DNA of 64,000 nt from Parabacteroides sp. Marseille-P3160 (GCF_900162725.1 NZ_LT799418.1:2823729-2887728), one strand, 5' to 3'. Counted from the first letter of the stretch, positions 43,353-53,627 are shown. Made by a program: numbers and translations. The notes: generated from the letters alone by a model not told the origin.

Positions 43353-44072
43353 TTACAGTTTGTAATTAATTCCGGCTTTACGAGCCTGGGAATGCTGAAA
43401 CTGCCGTCTGATATAATAAAGGTGATTGTCTTTCATAAACCTGGCTCCCGTTTGTTTAAATCCGAAAGGAATGTTATTTTCGACACAAAGGTTTCTAATC
43501 TTCAATACCCAATCATAATTACATACACGGGCATTGTTTCCCGATTCTCCACCCACAATAATCTCTTCTATCCACGGGCCGATATAAGGTTGTAAATCTA
43601 TTTCTTCCAAAATCGGTTCGCAAATAATGATTTTATGCTTTATAGGTGCTAATTGATAAAGCGGTAATCTGTAATCTGCCCTATCTTGATTTTCTACGGT
43701 ACAGCATATCGTGACATTTTCATAGCCATTGCCCCAATCTTCGGGTAAATTGACAAAGAAACGGTCAATACGTTTGGTTATCATAAAAAAGTCCAGGTCA
43801 TAACGTTCCCGTATCATTCGCCATGCTTCAATACGCCACTCATCGGCATCTTCCACAAAAAAATCAGAAGTAAAACAAGTTGCAACTTCTATCCCGGAGG
43901 TAATTTTATATTCCCCGTTGCGTTTTTTCTGAATTGGTAAGTTAAAGCTTTTGGTCTGTGTTACAAGAGTACTGTCAATACCTCGTTTGGCATCACCACG
44001 ATAGACATAGCAATTCTGGCAACCTTCACTTAATTTGTGGCAACCATGCCACGGATTCCAACCATTCGTCAT
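43353..44072 (-). CDS. DUF5131 family protein (phage Gp37/Gp68-like)
   Basis: 239 residues from the ATG at 44072; a longer frame starts at a TTG that lies inside the -7 box, so it is rejected. NGWNPWHGCHKLSEGCQNCY carries the invariant Cys-x6-Cys-x2-Cys-Tyr cluster, followed by DFFMITKRIDRF and EEIIVGGESGNNAR, hallmarks of DUF5131. The cysteine cluster resembles an iron-sulfur or zinc site and the family is often linked to radical SAM folds and to phage or three-gene conflict modules; function is unknown. A deleted copy lies at 37074-37165. Confidence 0.85.
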   Translation of the reverse strand: MTNGWNPWHGCHKLSEGCQNCYVYRGDAKRGIDSTLVTQTKSFNLPIQKKRNGEYKITSGIEVATCFTSDFFVEDADEWRIEAWRMIRERYDLDFFMITKRIDRFFVNLPEDWGNGYENVTICCTVENQDRADYRLPLYQLAPIKHKIIICEPILEEIDLQPYIGPWIEEIIVGGESGNNARVCNYDWVLKIRNLCVENNIPFGFKQTGARFMKDNHLYYIRRQFQHSQARKAGINYKL

Positions 44073-44093
44073 TTTCCAATCAAAATAGAGATA

Positions 44094-44101
44094 CAAATAT
44101 A
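44094..44101 (-). promoter_or_regulatory. -7 promoter box of the DUF5131 gene
   Basis: Minus-strand TATATTTG, 22 bases before the ATG at 44072. The same box is kept in the deleted copy at 37150-37157. Confidence 0.55.
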
Positions 44102-44177
44102 GCAGGTTGTTTGGAATTCATTGATAATTATCGGACATACACCCGCACTTTTGGCAAGCCGCTTGTTGGCAGTTCGG

Positions 44178-45572
44178 TTATTTTGTCGTTTTAAAGTTTA
44201 CTTCGTAACTTTTCAGTCCGATGCCTTCCGGAGTTTTGAAGCTATTGCCTGTTAATACAAACTGATACTCCTTATCTGTTTCTAATTGTACTTCCATTAT
44301 AACAGATTTATTGTCATCGGAATAATATATCTTTTTAACAACGGGAAAGGCTTGTTTCCCTTTTTTACCAAGAAAAACAGAATATCCTTTTCCCGATAAG
44401 GGTCTGTCAAAATTTACGGTTATAGTTTTTATTGTTGCATCCACGTTTGCGTCACCATTTTTTAATTCTTTTATGGATTCAACTTTTGGTCTTTTAGCAT
44501 CAAATTGTATAATTTTTTCTGCGTATGTTCCGTATGCCTCAACAAGTTTTGGCATATAACTTTCCAAGGTCGGGTAAATTTCCCGATGTGCATCGTAATT
44601 TTCCAATTCAGCAACAAGACCTTTTATCCATAGAAAGCCATTATTTGATTCTTCATTTATCTTCTTGTCAATCTCTGATTTGTCAAAGTTGTGGTCTTTA
44701 AAATACTTGATTACGGATGCTCTTACCAATGCTTCATTCAGCATTATTTCCCAATTTCCATAAGCCTGATTATTCATTTCATATTTCACCGCTTCATAAA
44801 TCTTTTCTCCGCTGTTTCTGAAAGCCTCTTTATTTTTCTCTAATAAATAATTGACAAATGAATGATTGAATTCATGAAGCAAAGTCGGGAAATATTCATT
44901 TATTTTAAATTCGGCCATACCTAAACTATCTACTCTCAAAGTTCCTATTATAGCATATACTTCCTTTTTCCCATTTGAATTGTTGTAAGAAGGCCCATAC
45001 GAATTACTTCCATTACCCAAACCTATCACAATAGTGAATTTCTCGGTAGGTTCTTTCCCATAAAAAGAGCTATACCAATTTAAATCCAAATTTTCATAAA
45101 CAGGAAGGAATTTAGCGGATATTTCTTTGTATAAATCTTCATTATTCTTAAAAAATACGTCGCATTCTGCATCTTGATAAAATTTCTTCAAAAGATTTAC
45201 AAACTCATTTGCATTATTCTTTCCCCATCTTGTATCCGGTATATTTTCCGTAAAGTCTGTTAAAGGATTTAGATTGTTGTCAATATGAATTGCCATAGAC
45301 ATTACAGCATCATAAGAAACACTGTTTTCATTTTTCATTTTCTTCACAAACTGAATAAGTTCGTGATTTTTGTATGAGCTAAAGTGATTTTCTATCCTGT
45401 CTGTGTAAAATTTAAACTGTGTTGAATTATACTCTTCATTGCCGGCAAGTCTAAAAACGATACTTAACAGTTCTACTCTTGCATCAACTTTAGGTTTTTC
45501 CAAGATGTGCTTTTCTTGAGCGAATCCTTGAAAGGATAGCGCAACAAAAACTAAAAATACAAGTTTTTTCAT
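44178..45572 (-). CDS. DUF4932 metallopeptidase-like exported protein
   Basis: 464 residues with a Sec signal (MKKLVFLVFVALSFQGFAQ). PTLLHEFNHSFVNYLLEKN near residue 232 is an HExxH-like zinc site (His-Glu-Phe-Asn-His), and EIMLNEALVRASVIKYF downstream supplies a likely third ligand Glu, the pattern of DUF4932 proteins. A C-terminal beta domain (about 375-464) resembles an Ig-like fold. It probably acts as a periplasmic or secreted peptidase; substrate unknown. It stands alone; its AT-rich composition differs from the sugar-enzyme genes. Confidence 0.8.
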   Translation of the reverse strand: MKKLVFLVFVALSFQGFAQEKHILEKPKVDARVELLSIVFRLAGNEEYNSTQFKFYTDRIENHFSSYKNHELIQFVKKMKNENSVSYDAVMSMAIHIDNNLNPLTDFTENIPDTRWGKNNANEFVNLLKKFYQDAECDVFFKNNEDLYKEISAKFLPVYENLDLNWYSSFYGKEPTEKFTIVIGLGNGSNSYGPSYNNSNGKKEVYAIIGTLRVDSLGMAEFKINEYFPTLLHEFNHSFVNYLLEKNKEAFRNSGEKIYEAVKYEMNNQAYGNWEIMLNEALVRASVIKYFKDHNFDKSEIDKKINEESNNGFLWIKGLVAELENYDAHREIYPTLESYMPKLVEAYGTYAEKIIQFDAKRPKVESIKELKNGDANVDATIKTITVNFDRPLSGKGYSVFLGKKGKQAFPVVKKIYYSDDNKSVIMEVQLETDKEYQFVLTGNSFKTPEGIGLKSYEVNFKTTK

Positions 45573-46064
45573 TTGTCCTTTATTTATTGTATAACAACCA
45601 ATATTGCTTACATTTCAAATTCCAAACTCGCCTGCTGTCCCGTAACTGATAGATAGCCAATGAAAAACAGCTGTTTCAATTTCTCCGTAAAAGTAACGAA
45701 ATTGAAAGTTTTGCTTTATCTTTTTTAAGAGTTTATGTAAAGCTTTGCATAAGTTTTTTCGCGAAAGTAAACAGTCCGATGCTTTCAGCTCCAATACTAA
45801 TATCGAGTAACGAAACGCCCTCTTTGCTCATTCCGCATCGATCACGTCGTTTTTGTATAGAATATCCTGTTATACCTTGTCTATTGATAACGAGCAATCG
45901 TTGAATTAAAGTTCCTAAATAGGGTTCACTGAAAGATATCAAATATCAGATAGTTAAATGAATAAACAAACTATTAACGGAGTCAGTCGGAAGACTCGAT
46001 TCTGTTTTTATACTATTCACTTTAAATGTTTTGTATAATGGTTATTCCTTTCACCGTTAATCCC
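45573..46064. other. Gene-poor stretch after the DUF4932 gene
   Basis: About 490 bases. A 69-codon frame on the minus strand (45733-45942) has no recognised family. No promoter pair or RNA gene was identified. The inverted repeat at 46065-46182 follows. Confidence 0.4.
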
Positions 46065-46182
46065 GAAAGGAAGAGAGGACAAAGGATATCAGGAGGTTCC
46101 TTGAAATAAAAAGGAATGAATTTGAATATTTCAAGGAACCCTAAATGCGAACCTCAATCCTGAAATATCCTCCCTTCCTTCC
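46065..46182. repeat. Nested inverted repeat
   Basis: Inner part: GGTTCCTTGAAATA (46095-46108) and its perfect complement TATTTCAAGGAACC (46127-46140). Outer part: GAAAGGAAGAGAGGAC with GGATATCAGGA (46065-46094) against TCCTGAAATATCC and TCCCTTCCTTC (46158-46182), imperfect. It lies about 80 bases past the end of the SusC/D operon. Confidence 0.65.
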
Positions 46183-46259
46183 GAAGAAATGGCTGATAAA
46201 TTTGTTGCAGTAAAATCATACAGATTCGACTTAAATCCCAATGATGAAGCATGTATATA

Positions 46260-47327
46260 TTATTTCTTTATAAATCGCAAGGCTTTAAGGTTATGATCAC
46301 TACCTTCAAAATAATATTTTATTTTATGCCTTCCTGATGTCAGATTCATGACAATACCAGGTGAAGGATACCACCTCCAATCGTTCCAGCTTCCATTATT
46401 AGGAATAGTTATGGTTCCCGTTACGTCTATACCGTCAACCTCTAAATGGATTTTTCCGTTATCCCCTGCAGCAGACAAGCTGATATCAACCAGGTAATCA
46501 CCTTCATCTTCCACATCTACAGTATATTGAAGCCATTCACCAGTATTAGTATAACCGATATCCGTTCCTTCTCCTTCTATTTCAACTGCATAACTTTGAG
46601 AATCACCTCTACCTTTCCGGTAATTATCATTTCCTATAGCATTGCTCTCATCAATATCATGAAAAGCATAACCCTCACCTCCAAAATCAAAGTCAGCTGC
46701 TTGAATAGTACATGGCTGAGCAGAAGAAAGTATATGAGGCCCGTTAAACGGACGGGTATAAGCTACAAATACCGATATTTTTTTTACAATATCTCCTATT
46801 TGATATACAATATTGGTATTACCCTCTGCCATGGCTATAATTTCACCACCTTCATTTACAACAGCAATTTCCTCATCTTCAGAAGACCATTTATATTCAG
46901 CGATATCATTGGCATTATCAGGAATATAATTCACGATAATCGTCTTACTACTTCCCGGTTGTAATTCAAGAGAAGTTTCGCTCAATTGTACATCTTCCAA
47001 AGGGATCCGGATAATTGACGTTACTTCCACTTTCGTTTTAATATCGCCGCTGCTTATCACAATATTTGTAAACCCCTCACCAACAGCTTCAATTAGGCCT
47101 TCAGCAGTTACAGTTGCTACCGAAGGATCTTCACTTGTCCATTGATATTGATATGTTCCATCTGTAGGACTCGCCGTAAGCTTTATTTGCTCACCGACAA
47201 ATAAAACCAAGGATTCTTTGTTTACGTAAATAGCTTTTTCTACGGCTGTCCTATTGTAATCGTCACATCCTGATATACATGCAGACAACAAAAGGAACAA
47301 AGTATATTTAATAAATCTTGTTTTCAT
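46260..47327 (-). CDS. BIG2/CBM6 surface lipoprotein, likely glycan-binding
   Basis: 355 residues. The lipobox in LLLSACISGC predicts a surface or periplasmic lipoprotein. Two bacterial Ig-like (BIG2) domains follow (about 30-110, with YQWTSEDPSVATVTAEGLIE; about 113-190, with YKWSSEDEEIAVVNEGGEII), then a carbohydrate-binding module of the CBM6 type (about 210-355; YRKGRGDSQSYAVEIEGEGT, YTNTGEWLQYTVDVEDEGDY). It is placed last in a SusC/D operon, as SusE/F-like binding proteins often are. The glycan is unknown. Confidence 0.85.
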   Translation of the reverse strand: MKTRFIKYTLFLLLSACISGCDDYNRTAVEKAIYVNKESLVLFVGEQIKLTASPTDGTYQYQWTSEDPSVATVTAEGLIEAVGEGFTNIVISSGDIKTKVEVTSIIRIPLEDVQLSETSLELQPGSSKTIIVNYIPDNANDIAEYKWSSEDEEIAVVNEGGEIIAMAEGNTNIVYQIGDIVKKISVFVAYTRPFNGPHILSSAQPCTIQAADFDFGGEGYAFHDIDESNAIGNDNYRKGRGDSQSYAVEIEGEGTDIGYTNTGEWLQYTVDVEDEGDYLVDISLSAAGDNGKIHLEVDGIDVTGTITIPNNGSWNDWRWYPSPGIVMNLTSGRHKIKYYFEGSDHNLKALRFIKK

Positions 47328-47399
47328 TACGCTTTATGTGTGTTCTTAATAAATAATCTATTGTTTCTCATAACTATATTTCCTTTCAACAGCCTTATG

Positions 47400-48389
47400 C
47401 TACATTTCTTCCTCTTCCTCCTCATCCGCATCATATTCAAGCCTCAATTCCTCCTTCATCTCATAGCTCGTATTCCCTATTTTATAATTGTATCTGAGAA
47501 GGAAAGTTTTGTAGGTCCTATATCCATCGTCTTCTATTTTAAAGATATTGGGGAAATCTTTATCTCCATCAATCTGGGTAACTTCAATATTCTTATATGG
47601 ATAGATAGTTACTTTATTATCATCGCCAATTTCTAATATAATAGCAGATTTATTGAATACGCTTATGTTTGATTCATACGTTTCATTACCTGCCATAATG
47701 CGCACTCGGTTTTTAGTTAGCGGATGCATAACCTTCGTTCCAGGCATTTCAATCTCTGAAGCAGATCCGATTTTAAGTTTTCCCCTCATTGTATAAATGG
47801 TAGTGCCATCTCCCTGCGCCCATCCGTTTTTAATCCTTATCCTATACAAAGTATAACTTTTATCCGGATTAACTTCATATGATGAATATGAGTCCACACG
47901 TAACGCAATAAAATAGGCTGAGTCGGGCGATAAGCCATCAGGTCTAATCTTAATCGGTAATCTACCGCTAATTTCTCCCGCAGGAATAGAAAACTGATAA
48001 CTTGCAATATCATATTTACTTTTGGGCATAGGACGTACATATTTAGATACATCCACATCATAATTAGTCTTATTAAAATCATCAATCAGTGATTCATCTT
48101 CAACTAAACTTACTATAATATCCTTTGTTGTAGGATCGGTTCCTCCAAGGGATGCTGCAACATAGCCGGTAGATTCTTCTCCAAGTTTATGAAATTTCCT
48201 TGAAACATTATCACTTTCACTGATCAATGCGAATACATTTTTGTATTGCTCTTTCTCAAAGACTTCATCATCATTACAAGCGATAACTCCTAAAAGCAAG
48301 ATTGCAACCAATCCTACAACTTTTATTAACCGAGAACAAGGGAATAAATGCCTCTGATTTCTACCCTCTTTTATCTGTTTATATTTCAT
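47400..48389 (-). CDS. DUF1735/DUF4361 lipoprotein of a SusC/D operon
   Basis: 329 residues. A lipobox at VIAC (about residue 37) follows an N-terminal extension of about 20 residues. The BT_3987-like DUF1735 domain (about 55-170, IPAGEISGRLPIKIRPDGLS and YFIALRVDSYSS) is followed by a DUF4361-like beta domain. The C-terminus is strikingly acidic (DADEEEEEEM). Such proteins accompany SusD and probably bind glycan at the surface. Gene spacing is 22 bases from susD and 72 to the CBM6 gene. Confidence 0.85.
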   Translation of the reverse strand: MKYKQIKEGRNQRHLFPCSRLIKVVGLVAILLLGVIACNDDEVFEKEQYKNVFALISESDNVSRKFHKLGEESTGYVAASLGGTDPTTKDIIVSLVEDESLIDDFNKTNYDVDVSKYVRPMPKSKYDIASYQFSIPAGEISGRLPIKIRPDGLSPDSAYFIALRVDSYSSYEVNPDKSYTLYRIRIKNGWAQGDGTTIYTMRGKLKIGSASEIEMPGTKVMHPLTKNRVRIMAGNETYESNISVFNKSAIILEIGDDNKVTIYPYKNIEVTQIDGDKDFPNIFKIEDDGYRTYKTFLLRYNYKIGNTSYEMKEELRLEYDADEEEEEEM

Positions 48390-48411
48390 ACGAATAGATA
48401 TTTATGTTATA

Positions 48412-50508
48412 TTAATCTCCCCACCCGGGATTCTGATCCAAAGACGGCAATAGTCTGACTTCATTAAGTGGAATAGGCAATAGAGCCAATCGCTTATTCA
48501 CAATTCTCGCTCCGATTCTGGAGGTATTAGGAGCAACTCTCGTATAAAAAACATCTTTGGTACCTTCCACATTCATACCTTTGATAGATTCGCTTTCCTC
48601 TTTTTCATAAATACCCCATCTCCGGACATCATAGTAACGGCGATTTTCAAAAAGAAATTCTACCATACGTTCTTTTTCGATCAATGACTGAACCGTTTTT
48701 GCATCTTCATTTCCTGATAATCCGGGAAGTCCTGCACGGTGGCGAACTTGATTAAAAGCTTTTTTTATTTCATTCATATCCCGTTCGAATACCTGCTGCT
48801 GTCCATCTATTTCAATGGTATGAGTAGTTGTTAAGTTATTAAGTGCTTCAGCATAAGAAAGTAGAATTTCAGCATATCGGATAATAGGGAACCCTTTATC
48901 CATTCTTCTTGCATTTGTTCCGCCCCATGCATCCGATGGATGGATATATTTCTTGATCACATATCCGGTTATCGGATAATCATTCGGACTGCTTACACTA
49001 CCTTTCCCGTTTGGAGAATCAAAATAATAAGCAATCGTTTGATTATAATAACCCGATGATGTAGAGGAACTCATCGGCCAATAACATTCACTAAAGCCAA
49101 TCGATGCATAAAAACGCATTTCCCGGTTTGCATACATATTGCTCACACCCGCATTCAAGCGATATCCGGAAAAGGTTTTCACATCATTCGTAAAACCAGT
49201 TTCGGTATATGGATAAGCTTCACTGGAATTATTAATCGAACTTCCATCTATCATCGAATAAGCGTCCACCACCTTTTGTGTAACACACATTCCATTAAAT
49301 CCATCTAATTTTTGCGGAAAAGACATCTGTGTATTTGTTGTTACAGCCGCACTTTTACGGCCCCATACATATTCAGGATTGGAAGGAATGACCGATTCTC
49401 CCGTAAACATTTCAGAATAAGACCTGTACGGATCTATGCCTGCAGCTCCGGTAGGCCACTCCTTATAATAATCCGGATCCGAAGTTACGTCCCCGGGAAG
49501 AGCCGGCGTATCAGAATCCGCATCCACTGTGTGAAGCTTATACATTACAGATCCGGAAGCTTGCATATCCATTACGCGTTTGGCTGCTGCAGCCGCCAAC
49601 GCCCATCGTTTCTCATCATAATTCTGGGAAACATACTGAGCACCGTCCGTCGAGCGTTTCCAGTTTCCGAAATAAGCTCGTGCTGCATCTCCTCCGTTAT
49701 ACAATGGACTCGCATGAATCAGCCTTATTCGTGCAATTAACCCATAAGCGGCCCCTTTTGTGGGGAGACCGAATTCCATTAATGATACACTTGACGGTAA
49801 ATTTTCGGCAGCTCCTTCTAACTCACTGCAAATATATTCTACGGCCTCATCATAGGTACTACGGATACAGTCATAATCAGCAAGCGAAGCATTCGACTCC
49901 ATTATTTTGTCACCTAATAAAATCGGAGATCCAAAATCAACTAAAATATTATAATAGGCATACGCTCTTAAAAAACGGGTATACCCAATTATCTCGAAGC
50001 GCTCTTTGGTTGTCATATCTTTTGCCTCATCGATACGAGCCAAAATGGTGTTGCATTTACGTATTATTTTATATAGGTTTCCCCATGTGTTAAATGAGTA
50101 TAAATTCGCAGCTGTTATTTCACCCAACACAAATCGCATTCCATTATATGCATACACTGTTAAAAACCCTGTAAAAGCTTCATCGGTAGCTAAAGGCCCC
50201 GGAGTATAATTATTCTGCAATATTTGTCCTTCATCGGGAAACATTGACGCCGCGCCCCACATATAAGCTTTTACATACCTTGTTTCTGCAAATACCGAAT
50301 CAAGTTTCAACTCATCACTGAAATAATTATCCACGCTAAGAAAGTCTTGGCAGGATGATAACAACAACCATAATAAAGAGATAAGCATTAAAGAGCCAAA
50401 CCGGAAAGATTTTTCTTTACAGAAATCGTCACGCATGAGACTGGTATCATTGGCTAAAGCCATACAACCATCCCTATGTTTCTTATTATCTAATTTTATT
50501 ATATTCAT
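48412..50508 (-). CDS. SusD/RagB-family glycan-binding lipoprotein
   Basis: 698 residues as an open frame; the lipobox LLLSSC (about residue 53) follows a 33-residue extension, so the ATG at 50436 (MRDDFCKEKSF) may be the real start. The SusD fold is clear: TPR helices with TTKERFEIIGYTRFLRAYAY, YDEAVEYICSELEGAAENLP, and the C-terminal signature EKERMVEFLFENRRYYDVRR. It caps the SusC channel and captures substrate. It lies 20 bases after susC. Confidence 0.94.
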   Translation of the reverse strand: MNIIKLDNKKHRDGCMALANDTSLMRDDFCKEKSFRFGSLMLISLLWLLLSSCQDFLSVDNYFSDELKLDSVFAETRYVKAYMWGAASMFPDEGQILQNNYTPGPLATDEAFTGFLTVYAYNGMRFVLGEITAANLYSFNTWGNLYKIIRKCNTILARIDEAKDMTTKERFEIIGYTRFLRAYAYYNILVDFGSPILLGDKIMESNASLADYDCIRSTYDEAVEYICSELEGAAENLPSSVSLMEFGLPTKGAAYGLIARIRLIHASPLYNGGDAARAYFGNWKRSTDGAQYVSQNYDEKRWALAAAAAKRVMDMQASGSVMYKLHTVDADSDTPALPGDVTSDPDYYKEWPTGAAGIDPYRSYSEMFTGESVIPSNPEYVWGRKSAAVTTNTQMSFPQKLDGFNGMCVTQKVVDAYSMIDGSSINNSSEAYPYTETGFTNDVKTFSGYRLNAGVSNMYANREMRFYASIGFSECYWPMSSSTSSGYYNQTIAYYFDSPNGKGSVSSPNDYPITGYVIKKYIHPSDAWGGTNARRMDKGFPIIRYAEILLSYAEALNNLTTTHTIEIDGQQQVFERDMNEIKKAFNQVRHRAGLPGLSGNEDAKTVQSLIEKERMVEFLFENRRYYDVRRWGIYEKEESESIKGMNVEGTKDVFYTRVAPNTSRIGARIVNKRLALLPIPLNEVRLLPSLDQNPGWGD

Positions 50509-50528
50509 CTGAATCTTATTTATTATAA

Positions 50529-53500
50529 TTATAAATTAATGTACAACTGCAAAGTATAGGTACTCGGTATCGGATAAACCTCTCCGTTCCTATAAGCTTG
50601 TTCAGGATCAAATAACTTTACTTTATCCCACAGCAGGAGATTATTCCCCACCAATTGAATATCAACAGATTGTATATTCATCTTTTTCAAAAACCTGTTC
50701 TTCCAGTTATAGTTAACAGTTACTTCCTGTAAGCGTAAATAACGGGCATCCCCCTTCCAGAAATCAGAGAGCTGTGAATTATTCTCATTATAGCCATACG
50801 TTAGCCTGGGAAAGCGGGCATTTGGATTTTCCGCATATTTCAAATCTATTCCATGCTTTTCTGCATAGTCCTTAGGAATCCACCGATTGACCGGATCGTT
50901 TGCAATCGTCAATACATTTCCTTGTACTCCATTATAAAACGGTACATATCCGGTTCCATTTCCACCATAACCTACATGGAAAAAGTCAGTTTTCCCCGTT
51001 CCTTTGAAAAGAATACCTATCGTAAAATCTTTGTATCTGAACTCTCCGCCGAATCCATACATCAATAGAGGATAAGTACTGTATGATAGCGGTACCCTAT
51101 CATCTGTATCGATTTTACCGTCGCCATTTACATCCCGGTATTTAATATCTCCCGGCATTACCGTCCCGAATTGAGCAGGACTGTTATTCACATCGTCCCA
51201 ATCTTTGAAAAGTCCGATAGACTGATAGCCGCGTATCGTTCCATATGGATAGCCGGCTGCCTCCTGATAAGGATATTTAGGATTGGCCTCTTCCCAGTTT
51301 TGTACATTATTTTTGGAATAAGTAAAATTGCCTCTGATCGTAAAACTCATATCTTCGGATATTTCTTGTGTATACGATATGTTTCCGTCGGCACCATAAC
51401 TTTCCATCTTTCCGACATTTCCATACGGCATGGAAACCAAACCGGCATAATCCGGAACCTGGACACGCTGCATAAAAATACCATCGCGCTTATCTTTGAA
51501 AAAGTCTACCACAAAAGATATTTTATCATTTAAAAGACGTCCTTCAATTCCCAAGTCGGCCTTAATAGCCTTCTCCCATTCCAAATTATCAGCCCCGACG
51601 GTCGACTCGCTAATACTCTCCACGGGAGTAGAGCCCCAGGGACTTGAATTATAACGATTCACCATAGTCAGATAAGGGAAACGACTGGAAGTGATACGGT
51701 CATTACCGACAGATCCATAGGATCCCCTGATCTTTAAAAAGCTAATAATGGGGAAGTGCTTTTTTACAAAAGAATAGTTAGACGGTACCCAACCTAAAGC
51801 GACTGAAGGGAAAAAACCATACTGTCTGCCGGGTTGAAAATTCTCAGACCCCGTATAACCAAAATTATAATCGATCATATAGGTATCCCTGAATCCGTAT
51901 GTCAATCGGCTGGAAACTCCCTGATAACGGATTGGAATAGCACTTAAATTGTTAACTCCATCACTTGCAAGTTTTTGATCACTTATATAATAATAAACCA
52001 GCCCGGAAACACGATGGTCTTTGGCAAAAACCTTATCATAATTCAAGGTGCTTTCAAAATGATATTTCCGGTATTGATCTGTTGACTTAGAATATGAAAC
52101 CGTACCTTCCTGTACCCGCTGTATTGTAATAAGTTTTCCTGCCTGATCCCGACCTACAGCTTGATAAAGGGCCGGTTGAATATAACGACCTTCCGAAAAA
52201 TTACTATTCAAATCATAAGCTCCCTGCGCCCTTATTTTTAGTCCGTCCAGAAACATTGATAGATTTTGTTCAAGGGATAATGTGAACTTGCCTTTATATT
52301 CCTGATCTGTCCGTCTCCCCATATGATTAATCATTACCAAAGGAGATCGAAGAGAAGCAGTCGTTGAGGATGCTGGTAATTGTCCATTGGAATACATAAT
52401 AGGAAGTAATAAAGGATTAAGATTTGATTGGGCATACCAGATATAATCTGTGTTTGCGACACCTGGATTATTTTGTACTGATAAATAACCGTCCGTCCCG
52501 AAATAAAGCGTGGTAGTCGGCGATAATTCCAGATCAATATTAGCCCTGTAATTATAGGTATTATATCCGACATTTGCAGAATAAACACTATTCTTATCAT
52601 ATTTATAAGCAGCCGTTTCATTACTTCCTCCTAAACTGAGAAAATATCTTGCCACTTGGGCACCGCCACGGGCACTTACATAGTAAGTCTGTTTGAAAGA
52701 AACATCACGAAGTACTTCATCCTGCCAACTGACGTCAGGGTAAAGATCCGGATCTAATCCATCTTTAATGATATCCATTTCGACATCAGAATATACAGGG
52801 GTTTCCCCACGAGCCTCTCTTGCTTCATTCGCCAACTTGGCATAATCATAGGCACGTAAATATTTGGGTATTCTGTTAAGATGCGAAAGCGTAAAATTAG
52901 CACGCCCTATGATGTTCAATTTACCCGCTTCACCTCTTTTTGTTGTAACCAGAACGACACCATTTGCACCTCTTACCCCATACACGGCTGTTGCCGATGC
53001 ATCTTTCAATACCGAAAAGCTTTCTATATCAGCCGGATCTAAAGAATTGATATCTCCTTCCAATCCATCAATAAGGACTAAGGCACTCGAATTTGCTCCA
53101 AATGTACCAATACCCCGGACCCAGAACTCGGAGATATTTTTCCCCGGTTCACCACTTGCTTGCATAGAAATCACACCTGCTACACGACCTCCTAAAAGAT
53201 TTGCAACAGATGCAGCCGGCTGCTGTAAGTCCTTAACGTCTACACTCGTAACGGCAGCGACCGTAGATATTTTCCGTTGGCTTCCCAAGCCAACAACGAC
53301 CACCTCATCCAATTTCTGAGCTGTCTGAGTAAACTTTATTTTAAGATCTTTTTTCTCTTCCGTAACCAAATATTCTATTTTTTCGTAACCCACAAAAGAG
53401 AAGACAATCATATCTCCACGAGATGCTTTAATAGTAAATTTACCGTCGACATCTGTCGTTGTTCCAATGCTAATTTTATCCCTTAAATAAATAGTAGCCC

Positions 53501-53627
53501 CCGGCAAAGGAGTATCCATCTCATCATAAACAGTTCCTGCCATAACAAAAGTGGTTTTTTTCTCTTGAGCCGAAAGAGCAAGGCTTACGGATAATAGTAG
53601 CCATAATATAAATACTATGTGTTTCAT
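50529..53627 (-). CDS. SusC/RagA-family TonB-linked outer-membrane transporter
   Basis: 1032 residues. A Sec signal, a carboxypeptidase-regulatory-like domain (about 27-105; MAGTVYDEMDTPLPGATIYL), a TonB-box-like LDEVVVVGLGSQRK, the plug with SFSVLKDASATAVYGVRGAN (SusC signature) and a 22-strand barrel ending in TYTLQLYINL. It imports glycans or other ligands with SusD. It precedes susD by 20 bases and follows the NHL gene by 61. Confidence 0.95.
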   Translation of the reverse strand: MKHIVFILWLLLSVSLALSAQEKKTTFVMAGTVYDEMDTPLPGATIYLRDKISIGTTTDVDGKFTIKASRGDMIVFSFVGYEKIEYLVTEEKKDLKIKFTQTAQKLDEVVVVGLGSQRKISTVAAVTSVDVKDLQQPAASVANLLGGRVAGVISMQASGEPGKNISEFWVRGIGTFGANSSALVLIDGLEGDINSLDPADIESFSVLKDASATAVYGVRGANGVVLVTTKRGEAGKLNIIGRANFTLSHLNRIPKYLRAYDYAKLANEAREARGETPVYSDVEMDIIKDGLDPDLYPDVSWQDEVLRDVSFKQTYYVSARGGAQVARYFLSLGGSNETAAYKYDKNSVYSANVGYNTYNYRANIDLELSPTTTLYFGTDGYLSVQNNPGVANTDYIWYAQSNLNPLLLPIMYSNGQLPASSTTASLRSPLVMINHMGRRTDQEYKGKFTLSLEQNLSMFLDGLKIRAQGAYDLNSNFSEGRYIQPALYQAVGRDQAGKLITIQRVQEGTVSYSKSTDQYRKYHFESTLNYDKVFAKDHRVSGLVYYYISDQKLASDGVNNLSAIPIRYQGVSSRLTYGFRDTYMIDYNFGYTGSENFQPGRQYGFFPSVALGWVPSNYSFVKKHFPIISFLKIRGSYGSVGNDRITSSRFPYLTMVNRYNSSPWGSTPVESISESTVGADNLEWEKAIKADLGIEGRLLNDKISFVVDFFKDKRDGIFMQRVQVPDYAGLVSMPYGNVGKMESYGADGNISYTQEISEDMSFTIRGNFTYSKNNVQNWEEANPKYPYQEAAGYPYGTIRGYQSIGLFKDWDDVNNSPAQFGTVMPGDIKYRDVNGDGKIDTDDRVPLSYSTYPLLMYGFGGEFRYKDFTIGILFKGTGKTDFFHVGYGGNGTGYVPFYNGVQGNVLTIANDPVNRWIPKDYAEKHGIDLKYAENPNARFPRLTYGYNENNSQLSDFWKGDARYLRLQEVTVNYNWKNRFLKKMNIQSVDIQLVGNNLLLWDKVKLFDPEQAYRNGEVYPIPSTYTLQLYINL

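Noticed and set aside
43353-44096. Longer DUF5131 start at 44096
   Set aside because: That start is a TTG inside the -7 box TATATTTG; the ATG at 44072 agrees with the family start.
45733-45942. 69-codon minus-strand frame
   Set aside because: No family recognised and no promoter box; could be a gene fragment, but evidence is too weak.
46189-46296. 35-codon plus-strand frame starting MADKFVAVKSYRFDLNPNDE
   Set aside because: Protein-like opening, but it overlaps the end of the CBM6 gene and lacks a promoter; kept only as a note.
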